DNA of 64,000 nucleotides from Blautia sp. GTDB lineage: Bacteria > Bacillota > Clostridia > Lachnospirales > Lachnospiraceae. The position numbers and the translations under genes are program-made. Below the pieces are notes generated by a model that was not told where the DNA came from, ran no database searches, and saw only the letters and a list, made by a program, of their open reading frames with translations. The stretch spans positions 62,001-126,000 of the forward strand of contig JAPFCU010000078.1 in NCBI GenBank assembly GCA_026169535.1, in the 5' to 3' direction. This document shows positions 36,319 through 45,159 of the stretch, in pieces. How positions within the stretch are numbered: position 1 is the first letter of the stretch; the number at the start of each line of letters is the position of its first letter.

Positions 36319-37041
36319 ATGGAATTATATGAACATAAGATCATGCTGGTGGACGATAACCTGGAGCTGCTGGAAATGATTGAAGATATATTGAAGCAAA
36401 GTGGTTATAAGAACATTGTAAAGGCAGGATGTGTCGGTGAAGCTCTGGAAATATTCCGGATAGAAAAACCGGACATGGCAGTTCTGGATGTGATGCTTCC
36501 GGACGGAGACGGATTTCGTTTGTTTCAGAGACTGAGAGAGCAGTCGGATATTCCTATTTTATTTCTTTCTGCAAAGGATGAAGACAGAGACCGGCTTTTC
36601 GGGCTGGGTCTTGGGGCGGATGACTATATCACCAAGCCTTTTCTTCCTCCGGAACTGGTGCTGAGAGTAAGTGCTATTTTGAAAAGAAGCTATCGGCAGG
36701 CGTATCAGGATAACGGAGAGAAGAAGCGTTTATGTCTGGGAGAACATGAGATTCGCTTTGATTATGGGATTGTCCGGTACAGAGGGGAAGAAACTCCTTT
36801 TACAGCCAAGGAGCTGATCCTTTTGCAGAAGCTCAATGAGAACAGGGGGAAGATTGTAACCTTTGATGCATTGTGTAATGCTGCCTGGGGAGACGGGTAC
36901 TATGGGTACGAGAACACGCTGATGGTTCATATCCGGCATTTGAGAGAAAAAATTGAGGAGGATCCTTCCCATCCCCAGTGGCTCCTGACTGCACGGGGAC
37001 TGGGATACCGGCTGGCAGCAGATAAGGGAGGGCGCATATGA
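36319..37041 (+). CDS. OmpR-family response regulator, LanR-like
   Basis: 240 residues. Receiver domain with acidic pair DDN near residue 14, phospho-Asp in MAVLDVMLPDGDG and Lys in DDYITKPF. The winged-helix effector domain has ENTLMVHIRHLREKIEEDPSHPQWLLTARGLGYRL. GGAGG precedes the ATG. Its stop overlaps the kinase start (ATGA). By position it should control the divergent LanFEG-like transporter; the shared TGTACC repeat suggests the ABC cassette at 3900 as a second target. Confidence 0.94.
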   Translation: MELYEHKIMLVDDNLELLEMIEDILKQSGYKNIVKAGCVGEALEIFRIEKPDMAVLDVMLPDGDGFRLFQRLREQSDIPILFLSAKDEDRDRLFGLGLGADDYITKPFLPPELVLRVSAILKRSYRQAYQDNGEKKRLCLGEHEIRFDYGIVRYRGEETPFTAKELILLQKLNENRGKIVTFDALCNAAWGDGYYGYENTLMVHIRHLREKIEEDPSHPQWLLTARGLGYRLAADKGGRI

Positions 37042-38429
37042 GAAGCCTTTTTCGGATCATCAGACGTTATTCCTTTACAGCGGGAGCAATCATCTGTGTG
37101 ATCCTGCTCAGTAATGTGATCGCTTTTTTTACTTGGGGATACCAGAAAATGGAGATGTCCAGGAGGCAGGATTTCCGCAGGAGCACCCTGGAAACCATCA
37201 GTAGAGAGCTTTTTCAGAAAAATGGTCAGTGGGAGCTGGGGGAAAAGGGGATTCAGGAACTGGAGAACTCGGATCTTCAATGGTGCATGGGACTTGATAA
37301 AAATGGACAGGTAGTCTGGGAGTGGAGACTTCCCGGGAATCTCGCCCATTCCTACAGTAATGCAGAGGTGGCAAAATTCAGCAGATGGTATCTCAATGAT
37401 TATCCGGTGGCTGTATGGGATGCAGGAAATCTGCTTCTTGTAGTGGGGCTGGATCCGGATTTCTTTGTCAGATACAGTGAGATTTTTCCTCTCAGCGACA
37501 TAGATATGATTCCTCAGTACCTGAAAGTGATTCTGGTGGTAAATGCAGCGGTGATCCTGTTTTTTGTCTTTCTTCTGGGCTATCGTTTTTACAAGGCGCT
37601 GAAGCCTCTGGGAACCGGGGTGGAAAAACTGTCCAGACAGGAACCGGTGCGGCTGAAAGAAAAAGGCATGACCAGAGATCTTGCACTTCAGATCAATCAT
37701 ACCTCAGAGATCCTCCAGGAACAGAAACAGAGACTGAATAAAAGAGACCGGGCCAGAACTGAATGGATCTCCGGAGTTTCTCACGATATCCGAACCCCTT
37801 TGGCTCTGATTGTAGGATATACAGACAGGCTGGCAAAAAGTCCGAACCTGACAGAAGAGGAAAAAAAGATTACAGATACGATATGCAGACAAAGCCGACT
37901 TATCAGTCAGCTGGTCTCTGATCTGAATCTTACTTCAAAGCTTGCTTATGATGCGCAGCCACTGCATCTGTCAAAATATTCTCCGGCTCTTTTGCTAAGA
38001 GAATGTACGGCAGATATTTACAATGAAGAACTGGAACAGGAAAAGGGACAGACAGAGGTAGAGCTGGATATTTCTCCGGAAATAGAAAAGGCATCTGTTT
38101 TTGCAGATGGAAATCTGGTTAAGCGTGCTCTGCGTAATCTGATCGGAAACAGCATTCGTCATAATCCACAGGGGTGTCAGGTTATGATCCACCTTTACGA
38201 AAAGGATGGAATGGTGTGTTTTTGCATAACAGATTCAGGAACGGGGATTCCGCAGGCTATAGTAGAAAATATGGATTCACAGACGAAAAAGATTCATATT
38301 ATGGGTCTTCGGCTTGCACGGCAGATTGCACGGGCACATGGCGGAAATATGGAATTTCTCAGACGAGAGACCGGAACATATGATGTAGGGATACGTTTTC
38401 CTGCTGAACAGGAGGAAAAAGAGCAGTAA
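37038..38429 (+). CDS. Sensor histidine kinase, LanK/CprK-like
   Basis: 463 residues. Two membrane helices (about 15-35 and 158-180) enclose a ~120-residue extracellular sensor domain. The H-box is WISGVSHDIRTPLALIVGYTDRL, N-box ALRNLIGNSIRHNPQG, G1 DSGTGIP. The G2 box is reduced (KIHIMGLRLARQIA), as seen in kinases sensing lantibiotics (NisK/SpaK/CprK group). It should autophosphorylate on peptide-antibiotic stress and activate the upstream regulator. No HAMP domain seen. Confidence 0.92.
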   Translation: MRSLFRIIRRYSFTAGAIICVILLSNVIAFFTWGYQKMEMSRRQDFRRSTLETISRELFQKNGQWELGEKGIQELENSDLQWCMGLDKNGQVVWEWRLPGNLAHSYSNAEVAKFSRWYLNDYPVAVWDAGNLLLVVGLDPDFFVRYSEIFPLSDIDMIPQYLKVILVVNAAVILFFVFLLGYRFYKALKPLGTGVEKLSRQEPVRLKEKGMTRDLALQINHTSEILQEQKQRLNKRDRARTEWISGVSHDIRTPLALIVGYTDRLAKSPNLTEEEKKITDTICRQSRLISQLVSDLNLTSKLAYDAQPLHLSKYSPALLLRECTADIYNEELEQEKGQTEVELDISPEIEKASVFADGNLVKRALRNLIGNSIRHNPQGCQVMIHLYEKDGMVCFCITDSGTGIPQAIVENMDSQTKKIHIMGLRLARQIARAHGGNMEFLRRETGTYDVGIRFPAEQEEKEQ

Positions 38430-38434
38430 TAGCA

Positions 38435-38462
38435 TTGTATTTGGGAAAAATAGCGTCTATAA
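38435..38462 (+). promoter_or_regulatory. Promoter of the ABC exporter at 38498
   Basis: TTGTAT (38435-38440), 16 bases, TATAAT (38457-38462). It overlaps the upstream in-frame start codon at 38435, which supports the later start. Confidence 0.5.
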
Positions 38463-38497
38463 TAGCAGATGAATATTTTGAAAGGATAAAAAAGATT

Positions 38498-40222
38498 ATG
38501 TACACGCTGAAAAAATTTATCCGCTATTACGGACCTTATAAGACAGTGTTCTTTCTGGATCTTTTTTGTGCAGCGATCATCAGTATGGTGGATCTTGCAT
38601 TTCCTCAGATCCTGCGAATACTGACGGCTACGATTTTCAGGGAAGAACCTTCCAGGATACTGAAAGCCCTTCTTCCTATCGGAGCGGCTCTTCTTATTAT
38701 GTATCTGATCCAGAGCTTCTGTGTTTACTATGTAGGCTATCAGGGGCATATGATGGGGGCGAAAATGGAAGGGGATATGCGCCGGCAGCTGTTTGACCAC
38801 TATGAAAAGCTGTCTTTTTCCTATTACGATCAGAATAATTCCGGTCAGATGATGAGCAAACTGGTATCGGATCTTTTTGATATTTCAGAATTTGCACACC
38901 ACGGTCCGGAGAATCTGTTTATTTCCCTGATTAAAATTGTGGGATCTTTTGTTTTTCTGTTTCTGATCAACTGGAGACTTGCGATTCCGCTTCTGATCCT
39001 TGTTTTTGTAATGTTCATGTTTTCCATGAGGCAGAATAAAAGAATGCAGGAAACTTTTATGGACAACCGGAAAAAAATCGGAGATGTGAATTCCAGTCTG
39101 CAGGATACGCTGGCAGGAATCCGTGTGGTACAGTCCTTTGCCAATGAAAATGTAGAGCGTGAGAAATTTGGAAAAAGCAATCATGCTTTTCTTTGTTCAA
39201 AAAATGCCAATTACAGGTGTATGGGAAACTTTATGGGTTGGAACCGATTCTTTCAGGGAATGATGTATCTGGTTACCCTTGTGTTTGGAGGATGGCTGAT
39301 TGCCAGGGGAAAAATGAATGCCGGAGATCTTGCTATGTATGCACTTTATATCGGGATATTTGTAAGTCCGATCCAGATACTTGTGGAACTGATCGAGATG
39401 ATGCAGAAAGGATTTTCCGGTTTTCGCCGCTTCCTTGAAGTAATGGAAACAGAGCCGGAGATTGTAAATGCACCGAATGCTGAGCCTTTGAAGAATGTAA
39501 AAGGGGAAGTTTCCTACGAAGATGTATCCTTCCATTACAGTGATGATGAGACGCTTGTTCTGGATCATATTTCCTTTAAAATTCCGGCAGGCAGATCCAT
39601 TGCACTGGTCGGGCCTTCCGGAAGCGGAAAAACTACAATCTGTTCGCTGCTTCCAAGATTCTATGATGCCACAGGAGGAAGGATCACTGTGGATGGTCAG
39701 GATGTAAGAAAGCTGACACTGGAAAGTCTGAGAAATCAGATTGGTCTTGTGCAGCAGGATATTTATCTTTTTGGAGGAAGCATCAAAGAAAATATTGCAT
39801 ATGGAAAGCCATCTGCTTCCATGGATGAGATTATTGATGCGGCAAAAAAAGCAAATATACATGATTTTATCATGTCTCTTCCAGATGGATACGATACTTT
39901 TGTGGGAGAACGTGGAACCCGTCTTTCCGGTGGACAGAAGCAGCGGATTTCCATTGCCAGAGTATTTTTGAAAAATCCGCCAATCCTGATCCTGGATGAG
40001 GCTACCAGCGCTCTGGATAATGAAAGTGAACGCTGGATCCAGAAAAGTCTGGAGGAGCTTTCCAAAAACAGAACGACTATCACCATAGCCCATCGGCTTT
40101 CTACAATTCGGAATGCGGACGAGATTCTGGTGGTGGCAGACAATGGGATTGCGGAGAGAGGAACCCATGAGGAGCTTCTTGCCAGAAACGGGATCTACGC
40201 CCAATACTATCAGATGTCCTGA
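38498..40222 (+). CDS. Multidrug-type ABC exporter, fused permease/ATPase
   Basis: 574 residues from ATG 38498 (AAAGGA 11 bases upstream). Six-helix exporter domain (about 1-310), then the ATPase: Walker A LVGPSGSGKTT, signature TRLSGGQKQR, Walker B ILILDEATSALD with the catalytic Glu, and H-loop TIAHRLST. Both ATP sites can be complete in a homodimer. Substrate unknown; related proteins export drugs, lipids or peptides. It follows the two-component genes but has its own promoter. A 267-nt structured element begins 14 bases after its stop. Confidence 0.93.
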   Translation: MYTLKKFIRYYGPYKTVFFLDLFCAAIISMVDLAFPQILRILTATIFREEPSRILKALLPIGAALLIMYLIQSFCVYYVGYQGHMMGAKMEGDMRRQLFDHYEKLSFSYYDQNNSGQMMSKLVSDLFDISEFAHHGPENLFISLIKIVGSFVFLFLINWRLAIPLLILVFVMFMFSMRQNKRMQETFMDNRKKIGDVNSSLQDTLAGIRVVQSFANENVEREKFGKSNHAFLCSKNANYRCMGNFMGWNRFFQGMMYLVTLVFGGWLIARGKMNAGDLAMYALYIGIFVSPIQILVELIEMMQKGFSGFRRFLEVMETEPEIVNAPNAEPLKNVKGEVSYEDVSFHYSDDETLVLDHISFKIPAGRSIALVGPSGSGKTTICSLLPRFYDATGGRITVDGQDVRKLTLESLRNQIGLVQQDIYLFGGSIKENIAYGKPSASMDEIIDAAKKANIHDFIMSLPDGYDTFVGERGTRLSGGQKQRISIARVFLKNPPILILDEATSALDNESERWIQKSLEELSKNRTTITIAHRLSTIRNADEILVVADNGIAERGTHEELLARNGIYAQYYQMS

Positions 40223-40236
40223 TAGTCCTGTGAGAC

Positions 40237-40503
40237 GGAATATGATTTTTGTCTGTAAATGACATGCAGGAGAGGATTCTTCTGTTACAAAAGCTGGTTC
40301 AAGACTTGGAAAATTCTAAGCTTCTGCTTCTTTGCAAAAAACAATCCCCCGAATACTGAACTCGTCTGCGACTCAGACAGCAGTATCCGGGGGATCAATG
40401 CAAATACGCAGAATGCAAGAATTTTTATCCAAGTCTTTCAATGCTTCTGAACCAGAAAAATCTATTCCTGCATTGTATTTTCCAGACAGCAAATTTATAT
40501 TCC
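40237..40503 (+). ncRNA. Structured element, copy A (candidate RNA of unknown class)
   Basis: Folds into one long rod. The ends GGAATAT / ATATTCC pair (40237 / 40503). A second arm from ATGCAGGA near 40264 pairs with TCCTGCAT near 40465, then AAGACTTGG (40301-40309) / CCAAGTCTT (40429-40437). The apex is ATCCCCCG (40344-40351) / CGGGGGAT (40388-40395), ATACTG (40353-40358) / CAGTAT (40381-40386) and GTCTG (40364-40368) / CAGAC (40374-40378). The copy at 60827 has compensatory changes in two of these stems. Two GC-rich hairpins follow (40539-40552, 40555-40569). Strand is assumed to be that of the preceding exporter. No convincing coding potential. Could be 6S RNA-like, a riboregulator or a fold-back mobile repeat. 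Confidence 0.6.
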
Positions 40504-40585
40504 TTCTGTTTTTATGTTCCCGGGCAGGGGAAACACAGGGCGGAACCCCGCCGGCCAGCCGCAGGCTGGTTAGTTATGCTGTACT

Positions 40586-42088
40586 CTACTGCTCCAGTAC
40601 CACGGTCTTATGGTATCTGGCATTTTCTTCAAGGAGAGCCTTCCATTCCTCGTTTTCCAGCTCTTCGTTATAGTAACGAACTTTCAGGTCGTCCATATAC
40701 TGGATATAGTCTACCAGATAAACATCAATAGAGGATATATTTCGATCCTGAATCGCGTAGTTGTTCACGCTGCCGTCAGAATCGTTGTAGGGCATCATAT
40801 TTCCGTCAGCATCAAGAGTGACGATAAAGCAGTCGGAGTTGGAACCTTCTTCATAAAGTGGATTGACGGTAAGTTCATAAGGTGTTTTTATTACGGAAGC
40901 CAGTCCGATACCATCTTCGTTTGTTTCGTTGATGTCAATGGTTTCTGTCAGGGAGTTATCAACGGTAACAGGAATATCAAAGCTCCAGTTTCCTTCAAAC
41001 CAGTAGTTTTCGTGCTCATTGGGATGCTGGCTGTATTCCGCCGGCATCTGATTCATGACCTTCTGAAATTCCTCATCGGACATATTCTGAAGCTCCTCCT
41101 CGGAATAACCGTGATCCCAGTATTCAGGATTTGCTTTTGTACCGGTAAACTCACTGATAGACAAGTGAAGGTCAAAAGTTTCAGGAAGCTCAACGGGCTT
41201 CACATATTCAGACTGGAGTGCTCCTGCCTGTGCACTGACTTTATCATTAAATTCTCCCAGAAGCGCATAGCCTTCTTCTGTTTCGTCATTCAGATCTTCA
41301 TGAGTTACTCCCATTTCATCCAGGACATTCTGTACCATTTCGTCATATTTTTTCTGATACTCTGAAGTATCCTCGAGTTTGGTATTTAAACGTAGAATGC
41401 AGGCATAGGTGTGGTCATCCAGAAATTTTCCTTCCGGATTCATATACTGGGTACCTGGATTCAGTTCTGCCTGATCTCCTTCCAGGAAGCTGTAGCTGGC
41501 ATCTGCGATCATGGAGATCACAGGCTGGTCTTCCTGATCCATCATGGTCTCCGGGAATGGGTCTTCACTGACTGCCTTCATGGAAAGATAAACAGCCTGA
41601 TCGTTGGCATAAATTTCAGAAAAAGTAATGGTAAGTCCGTCTGCAGTTTTGGTATAAACTGCTTCAGCTGGTGCAGAGCTTTCTTCCGGCGCTGTTGTCT
41701 GAGAGTCAGAGGAATCTGCCGACGGCTGTGACGGATCCTGGGTCGGTTCTTCAAGGGCTGTCGCTTTATCTGCAAAGTTTCCAAAGAAACTTACGTTTTC
41801 CTGAAGCTGTTCAAAGAGTCCCCCTACCAGAGGAAGTTCTCTTGCCATAACCGGATTGGCTGCGCAGAAGACAAAACCCACAGCCATTACGGCAGCCATG
41901 CCACCGGCAATTTTTGCACCGGTTTTCATCCAGCAATAAGGATCTTTCTGAGGTTTTTTCTGGACAACTGTGTGGTCTTCGATCATACGGTAGGCACGAT
42001 TTACTTTTTCGTGCACAATCACCGGGATATCCACATCTTTATTCAGTTCGTCTCTTAATTTTTTTTCATTATTATTAAATGTCATCAT
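40586..42088 (-). CDS. DUF4179 membrane protein, probable anti-sigma factor
   Basis: 500 residues. The cytoplasmic N-terminus (LRDELNKDVDIPVIVHEKVNRAYRMIED) is followed by a single helix (about 58-78: AGGMAAVMAVGFVFCAANPVMA). The ELPLVGGLF motif of DUF4179 comes next, then a Ser/Thr/Pro/Glu-rich linker and a ~350-residue extracellular region. It is translationally coupled to the ECF sigma gene (ATGA overlap), so it most likely holds that sigma factor at the membrane until a cell-envelope signal arrives. AAAGGAGG precedes the start. Confidence 0.88.
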   Translation of the reverse strand: MMTFNNNEKKLRDELNKDVDIPVIVHEKVNRAYRMIEDHTVVQKKPQKDPYCWMKTGAKIAGGMAAVMAVGFVFCAANPVMARELPLVGGLFEQLQENVSFFGNFADKATALEEPTQDPSQPSADSSDSQTTAPEESSAPAEAVYTKTADGLTITFSEIYANDQAVYLSMKAVSEDPFPETMMDQEDQPVISMIADASYSFLEGDQAELNPGTQYMNPEGKFLDDHTYACILRLNTKLEDTSEYQKKYDEMVQNVLDEMGVTHEDLNDETEEGYALLGEFNDKVSAQAGALQSEYVKPVELPETFDLHLSISEFTGTKANPEYWDHGYSEEELQNMSDEEFQKVMNQMPAEYSQHPNEHENYWFEGNWSFDIPVTVDNSLTETIDINETNEDGIGLASVIKTPYELTVNPLYEEGSNSDCFIVTLDADGNMMPYNDSDGSVNNYAIQDRNISSIDVYLVDYIQYMDDLKVRYYNEELENEEWKALLEENARYHKTVVLEQ

Positions 42089-42603
42089 GCATGTTCCTCC
42101 TTTATTTGATACTGGTAAGCTTCCGCCAGTATGCGGCGCCCTCGCTGAAGGCGGGTTTTTACGGTGTTTTCTTTCATATTTAGAATCTGGCTGATATCGG
42201 TAGTGTTGAATCCTTCCATATAATAAAGCAGAAGGATGCTCCTGTATTTTTCATCCAGAGGAGCCAGAAGCTGGTTCCATTCACTGGTTTCAAAATCCTC
42301 TTCGTAAAAAGGAGTATCCGGAACCTGATCGGTGTACAGAGTAAGTTTCTTTCGGTGCAGGATATCCTTGCATTTGTTGATAAGAATCCTTGTCAGCCAT
42401 GTTTTAAAGTACTTGTTGTTTTTTAAATCTGGAAGATTTTCATAGCAGGATAAAATAGCATCCTGTATGGCATCAGCAGCGTCTTCATCATTTTTCAGAT
42501 AGGAGCGTGCGATTTTATACATGCTCTGCGTCTGCATGTCCATGAGACGGCAGAAGGCATCGGAGTCTCCCTTTTTTGCTTTTCGCAGTAAATGTTCTGT
42601 CAT
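42085..42603 (-). CDS. ECF-type RNA polymerase sigma factor
   Basis: 172 residues. Region 2 (DAFCRLMDMQTQSMYKIARSYLKNDEDAADAIQDAILSCYENLPDLKNNKYFKTWLTRILINKCKDIL) and region 4 (LDEKYRSILLLYYMEGFNTTDISQILNMKENTVKTRLQRGRRIL) are complete. AGGGAGG precedes the ATG. It is first in a two-gene operon with its DUF4179 anti-sigma partner and appears to transcribe itself from an ECF-type promoter. Confidence 0.95.
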   Translation of the reverse strand: MTEHLLRKAKKGDSDAFCRLMDMQTQSMYKIARSYLKNDEDAADAIQDAILSCYENLPDLKNNKYFKTWLTRILINKCKDILHRKKLTLYTDQVPDTPFYEEDFETSEWNQLLAPLDEKYRSILLLYYMEGFNTTDISQILNMKENTVKTRLQRGRRILAEAYQYQIKEEHA

Positions 42604-42681
42604 ATGGTTCCTCCCTTATGTAAATGGACCGGTCATTGAATGGGGTGCTGTAAGCGCCTGTGTTTTTGTGTTTCTATCTAT

Positions 42682-42710
42682 TAGACGTGCAGGATGCAGA
42701 AAAGGATTCA
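42682..42710 (-). promoter_or_regulatory. ECF-type autoregulatory promoter of the sigma operon
   Basis: Minus strand: -35 TGAATCCTTTT (from 42710), 17 bases between the hexamers, -10 CGTCTAA (42687 downward). This matches the TGAAxC...CGTC pattern of ECF sigma targets rather than sigma-A. Confidence 0.7.
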
Positions 42711-42804
42711 AAAAAATAAAAATTTTTTAAAATTTTTTTTCGTTCACAAATCCAACATAAATTTCTGATAGGATAAAAACAGAGATTTATGCAAATTTAT
42801 AATT

Positions 42805-42822
42805 ACTGCTGTGAACAGCAGT
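42805..42822 (+). promoter_or_regulatory. Palindrome in the leader of the second two-component system
   Basis: ACTGCTGT (42805-42812) / ACAGCAGT (42815-42822) around GA, perfect 8-bp arms, about 37 bases before the start codon. It may be an operator or a small leader hairpin. The rest of the 42604-42859 gap is A/T-rich. Confidence 0.35.
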
Positions 42823-42859
42823 TTATAAACAATTATATACAAAAACAGGAGGTATGGAT

Positions 42860-43543
42860 ATGGATGCCCTGAAAATACTTGTGGTAGATGATGAAAGCCG
42901 TATGAGAAAGCTGGTAAAGGACTTTTTGACTAAGAAAAGTTTTCAGGTTCTGGAGGCCGGAGACGGCGAAGAGGCTATGGATATTTTTTATAAGGAAAAA
43001 GATATTGCTCTGATCATCCTTGATGTGATGATGCCGAAGATGGATGGATGGGAGGTTTGTCGTGAAATTCGAAAAAATTCAAAAGTTCCGATTATCATGC
43101 TGACGGCAAGAGGAGATGAGAGAGATGAACTTCTGGGATTTGAACTGGGAGTGGATGAATATATCTCCAAGCCTTTCAGTCCTAAGATACTGGTTGCCAG
43201 AGTGGAAGCAATTTTAAGAAGAACCGGACAGGATTCTGCAGAAAATATTCTTTCAGCAGGAGGAATCGTTATAGATAAAGCAGCACACCAGGCGACAGTG
43301 GATGGAGAACCGATGGAGCTGAGTTTTAAGGAATTTGAGCTTCTGACGTATTTTCTGGAAAATGAGGGAATTGCACTTTCCAGAGAAAAGATCCTGAATT
43401 CTGTATGGAATTATGATTATTTCGGTGATGCCCGTACCATTGATACCCATGTAAAGAAACTAAGAAGTAAGATGGGAGACAAAGGAGAATATATCAAAAC
43501 AGTATGGGGCATGGGATATAAATTTGAGGTTGAGCCATCATGA
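42860..43543 (+). CDS. OmpR-family response regulator
   Basis: 227 residues. Receiver: DDE pocket, phospho-Asp in LIILDVMMPKMDG, Lys in DEYISKPF. Winged-helix effector domain ends with RTIDTHVKKLRSKMGDKGEYIKTVWGMGYKFE. ATG at 42860 is 7 bases after GGAGG; the in-frame ATG at 42854 is only one base from it and cannot be used. Overlaps the kinase gene by 4 bases. Targets unknown; closest in style to PhoP/ResD/WalR-type regulators. Confidence 0.95.
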   Translation: MDALKILVVDDESRMRKLVKDFLTKKSFQVLEAGDGEEAMDIFYKEKDIALIILDVMMPKMDGWEVCREIRKNSKVPIIMLTARGDERDELLGFELGVDEYISKPFSPKILVARVEAILRRTGQDSAENILSAGGIVIDKAAHQATVDGEPMELSFKEFELLTYFLENEGIALSREKILNSVWNYDYFGDARTIDTHVKKLRSKMGDKGEYIKTVWGMGYKFEVEPS

Positions 43544-45069
43544 ACAGCCACTCTTTGAATAAGAAAGAAAAAAAAAGAAAGTTTCATCCTTTGAGAAGAC
43601 AGCTGGAGATCCTTTTTATAGGGCTGCTTGTACTTTCTATCTGTTCTATCACCCTGATCAACATGCTGTTTTTAGAAAAATATTATATTACAAGGAAAAC
43701 AGATGTATTAAAGTCTGCCATGGCAGATCTTCAGGAACTTCGCCTGACAACGGATGAGGAAGGAAATGAAACTGCAGAGATTTCTGATACATTAAGGCGG
43801 GCATGTTCCCAAAATAATCTGTCATGGATGATCATTACAGCGGACGGGCAGAAAGTAGCTGCTGTGGGCGGAAGTGAAGGAATGCTTCAGGCAAGACTTA
43901 TTGGTTATGCGTACGACCTGGATAAAAAGCATATGAAGACGAAAACACTTGAACAATCTGACAGTTATGTGATCCAGCAGGTCAGTGACCGTTTTGCAGG
44001 TATGGATTATCTGGAAAGCTGGGGGAATTTAAAGAACGGGTGCTTTTTTCTGATCCGGACACCGCTGGAGAGCATCCGGGAAAGTGTCTCTATATCCAAC
44101 AGCTTTTATTTTGTAGTAGGTATCTTTATTATAGGTGTCAGTGCTCTGGTGCTCTGGATTATCACCAGACGGATTACCAATCCGATCAGTGAGCTGACAG
44201 TACTGTCAAGAAAAATGAGCAGCCTGGATTTTGAAGCTAAATATAAAAGTCAGGCAGGAAATGAAATCGACGAGCTGGGAGAAAACTTTAACAGGATGTC
44301 CAAAGAGCTGGAAAAAACAATTTCTGAGTTAAAGGCTGCCAATAACCAGCTACAGAAAGATATTGAAAGCAAAATACGGATTGATCAGCAGCGCCAGGAA
44401 TTTCTTAATAATGTTTCGCATGAACTGAAGACACCTATCGCGCTTGTACAGGGATATGCGGAGGGGCTGAAGGAAAATATTTCAGATGATCCGGAAAGCA
44501 GAGAGTTTTACTGTGATGTGATCATGGACGAGGCATCTAAGATGAATAAGCTGGTAAGAAATCTTCTGACGTTGAATCATCTGGAGGAGGGAAGAGATGA
44601 ACTGACAATGGAACGGTTTGATATTGTCAGTCTGATCCGAGGAGTTCTCCAGTCCATGGATATTATGATCCAACAAAAAGAGGCAAAAGTTTCCTTTCAG
44701 GCGGTGGATCCGGTATATGTCTGGGCAGATGAGTTTAAAATTGAAGAGGTGGTTACAAATTACACCAGTAATGCACTGAACCATCTGGAGGGAGAAAAAG
44801 AAATTGAGATCTGTGTGATACCGGAAGGAGACAGGGTGAGGATTTCGGTATTTAATACCGGGACACCAATACCGGAAGCTGATATTCCAAATCTCTGGAA
44901 AAAATTTTATAAAGTTGATAAGGCAAGAACCAGAGAATATGGCGGAAGCGGAATCGGTCTTTCTATTGTCAAAGCCATCATGGAAAGTCATCATCAGGAA
45001 TACGGAGTTTGTAATTATGACAATGGTGTGGAATTCTGGTTCACGCTGGATACAAAGAGTGTGAATTAA
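43540..45069 (+). CDS. Sensor histidine kinase with HAMP domain
   Basis: 509 residues. Helix 1 (about 22-45), an extracellular domain of ~140 residues, helix 2 (about 188-210), HAMP (RRITNPISELTVLSRKMSSLDF...), a coiled coil (ELEKTISELKAANNQLQKDIESK), H-box FLNNVSHELKTPIALVQGYAEGL, N-box VVTNYTSNALNHL, G1 NTGTPIP, F-box WKKFYKVD and G2 EYGGSGIGLSIVKAI. Complete kinase, partner of the preceding regulator. Closed by a terminator. Confidence 0.95.
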   Translation: MNSHSLNKKEKKRKFHPLRRQLEILFIGLLVLSICSITLINMLFLEKYYITRKTDVLKSAMADLQELRLTTDEEGNETAEISDTLRRACSQNNLSWMIITADGQKVAAVGGSEGMLQARLIGYAYDLDKKHMKTKTLEQSDSYVIQQVSDRFAGMDYLESWGNLKNGCFFLIRTPLESIRESVSISNSFYFVVGIFIIGVSALVLWIITRRITNPISELTVLSRKMSSLDFEAKYKSQAGNEIDELGENFNRMSKELEKTISELKAANNQLQKDIESKIRIDQQRQEFLNNVSHELKTPIALVQGYAEGLKENISDDPESREFYCDVIMDEASKMNKLVRNLLTLNHLEEGRDELTMERFDIVSLIRGVLQSMDIMIQQKEAKVSFQAVDPVYVWADEFKIEEVVTNYTSNALNHLEGEKEIEICVIPEGDRVRISVFNTGTPIPEADIPNLWKKFYKVDKARTREYGGSGIGLSIVKAIMESHHQEYGVCNYDNGVEFWFTLDTKSVN

Positions 45070-45081
45070 GACGAAAATCGG

Positions 45082-45118
45082 CAGATGTAAAGAAATCCCT
45101 TTGCATCTGTCTTTTTTT
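45082..45118 (+). terminator. Terminator after the second two-component operon
   Basis: CAGATGTAAAG (45082-45092) / CTTTGCATCTG (45099-45109), one G-U pair, then TCTTTTTTT. Its 3' arm overlaps the hisH -35. Confidence 0.8.
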
Positions 45119-45128
45119 GGAGTATAAT
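45100..45128 (+). promoter_or_regulatory. Promoter of the hisH-hisF-ung operon
   Basis: TTTGCA (45100-45105), 17 bases, TATAAT (45123-45128). Confidence 0.6.
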
Positions 45129-45159
45129 CGACATATCTTAGGAAAAATGAGGAAGGCAT

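Noticed and set aside
40237-40503. Firm assignment of the structured element as 6S RNA
   Set aside because: Rod shape and size are roughly compatible, but it is longer than usual and I cannot see a clear central open bubble. Left unassigned.
40259-40731. Short reading frames across structured element A (and similarly 61032-61322 in copy B)
   Set aside because: They are not preserved between the copies in a protein-like way; differences follow base pairing rather than codon position.
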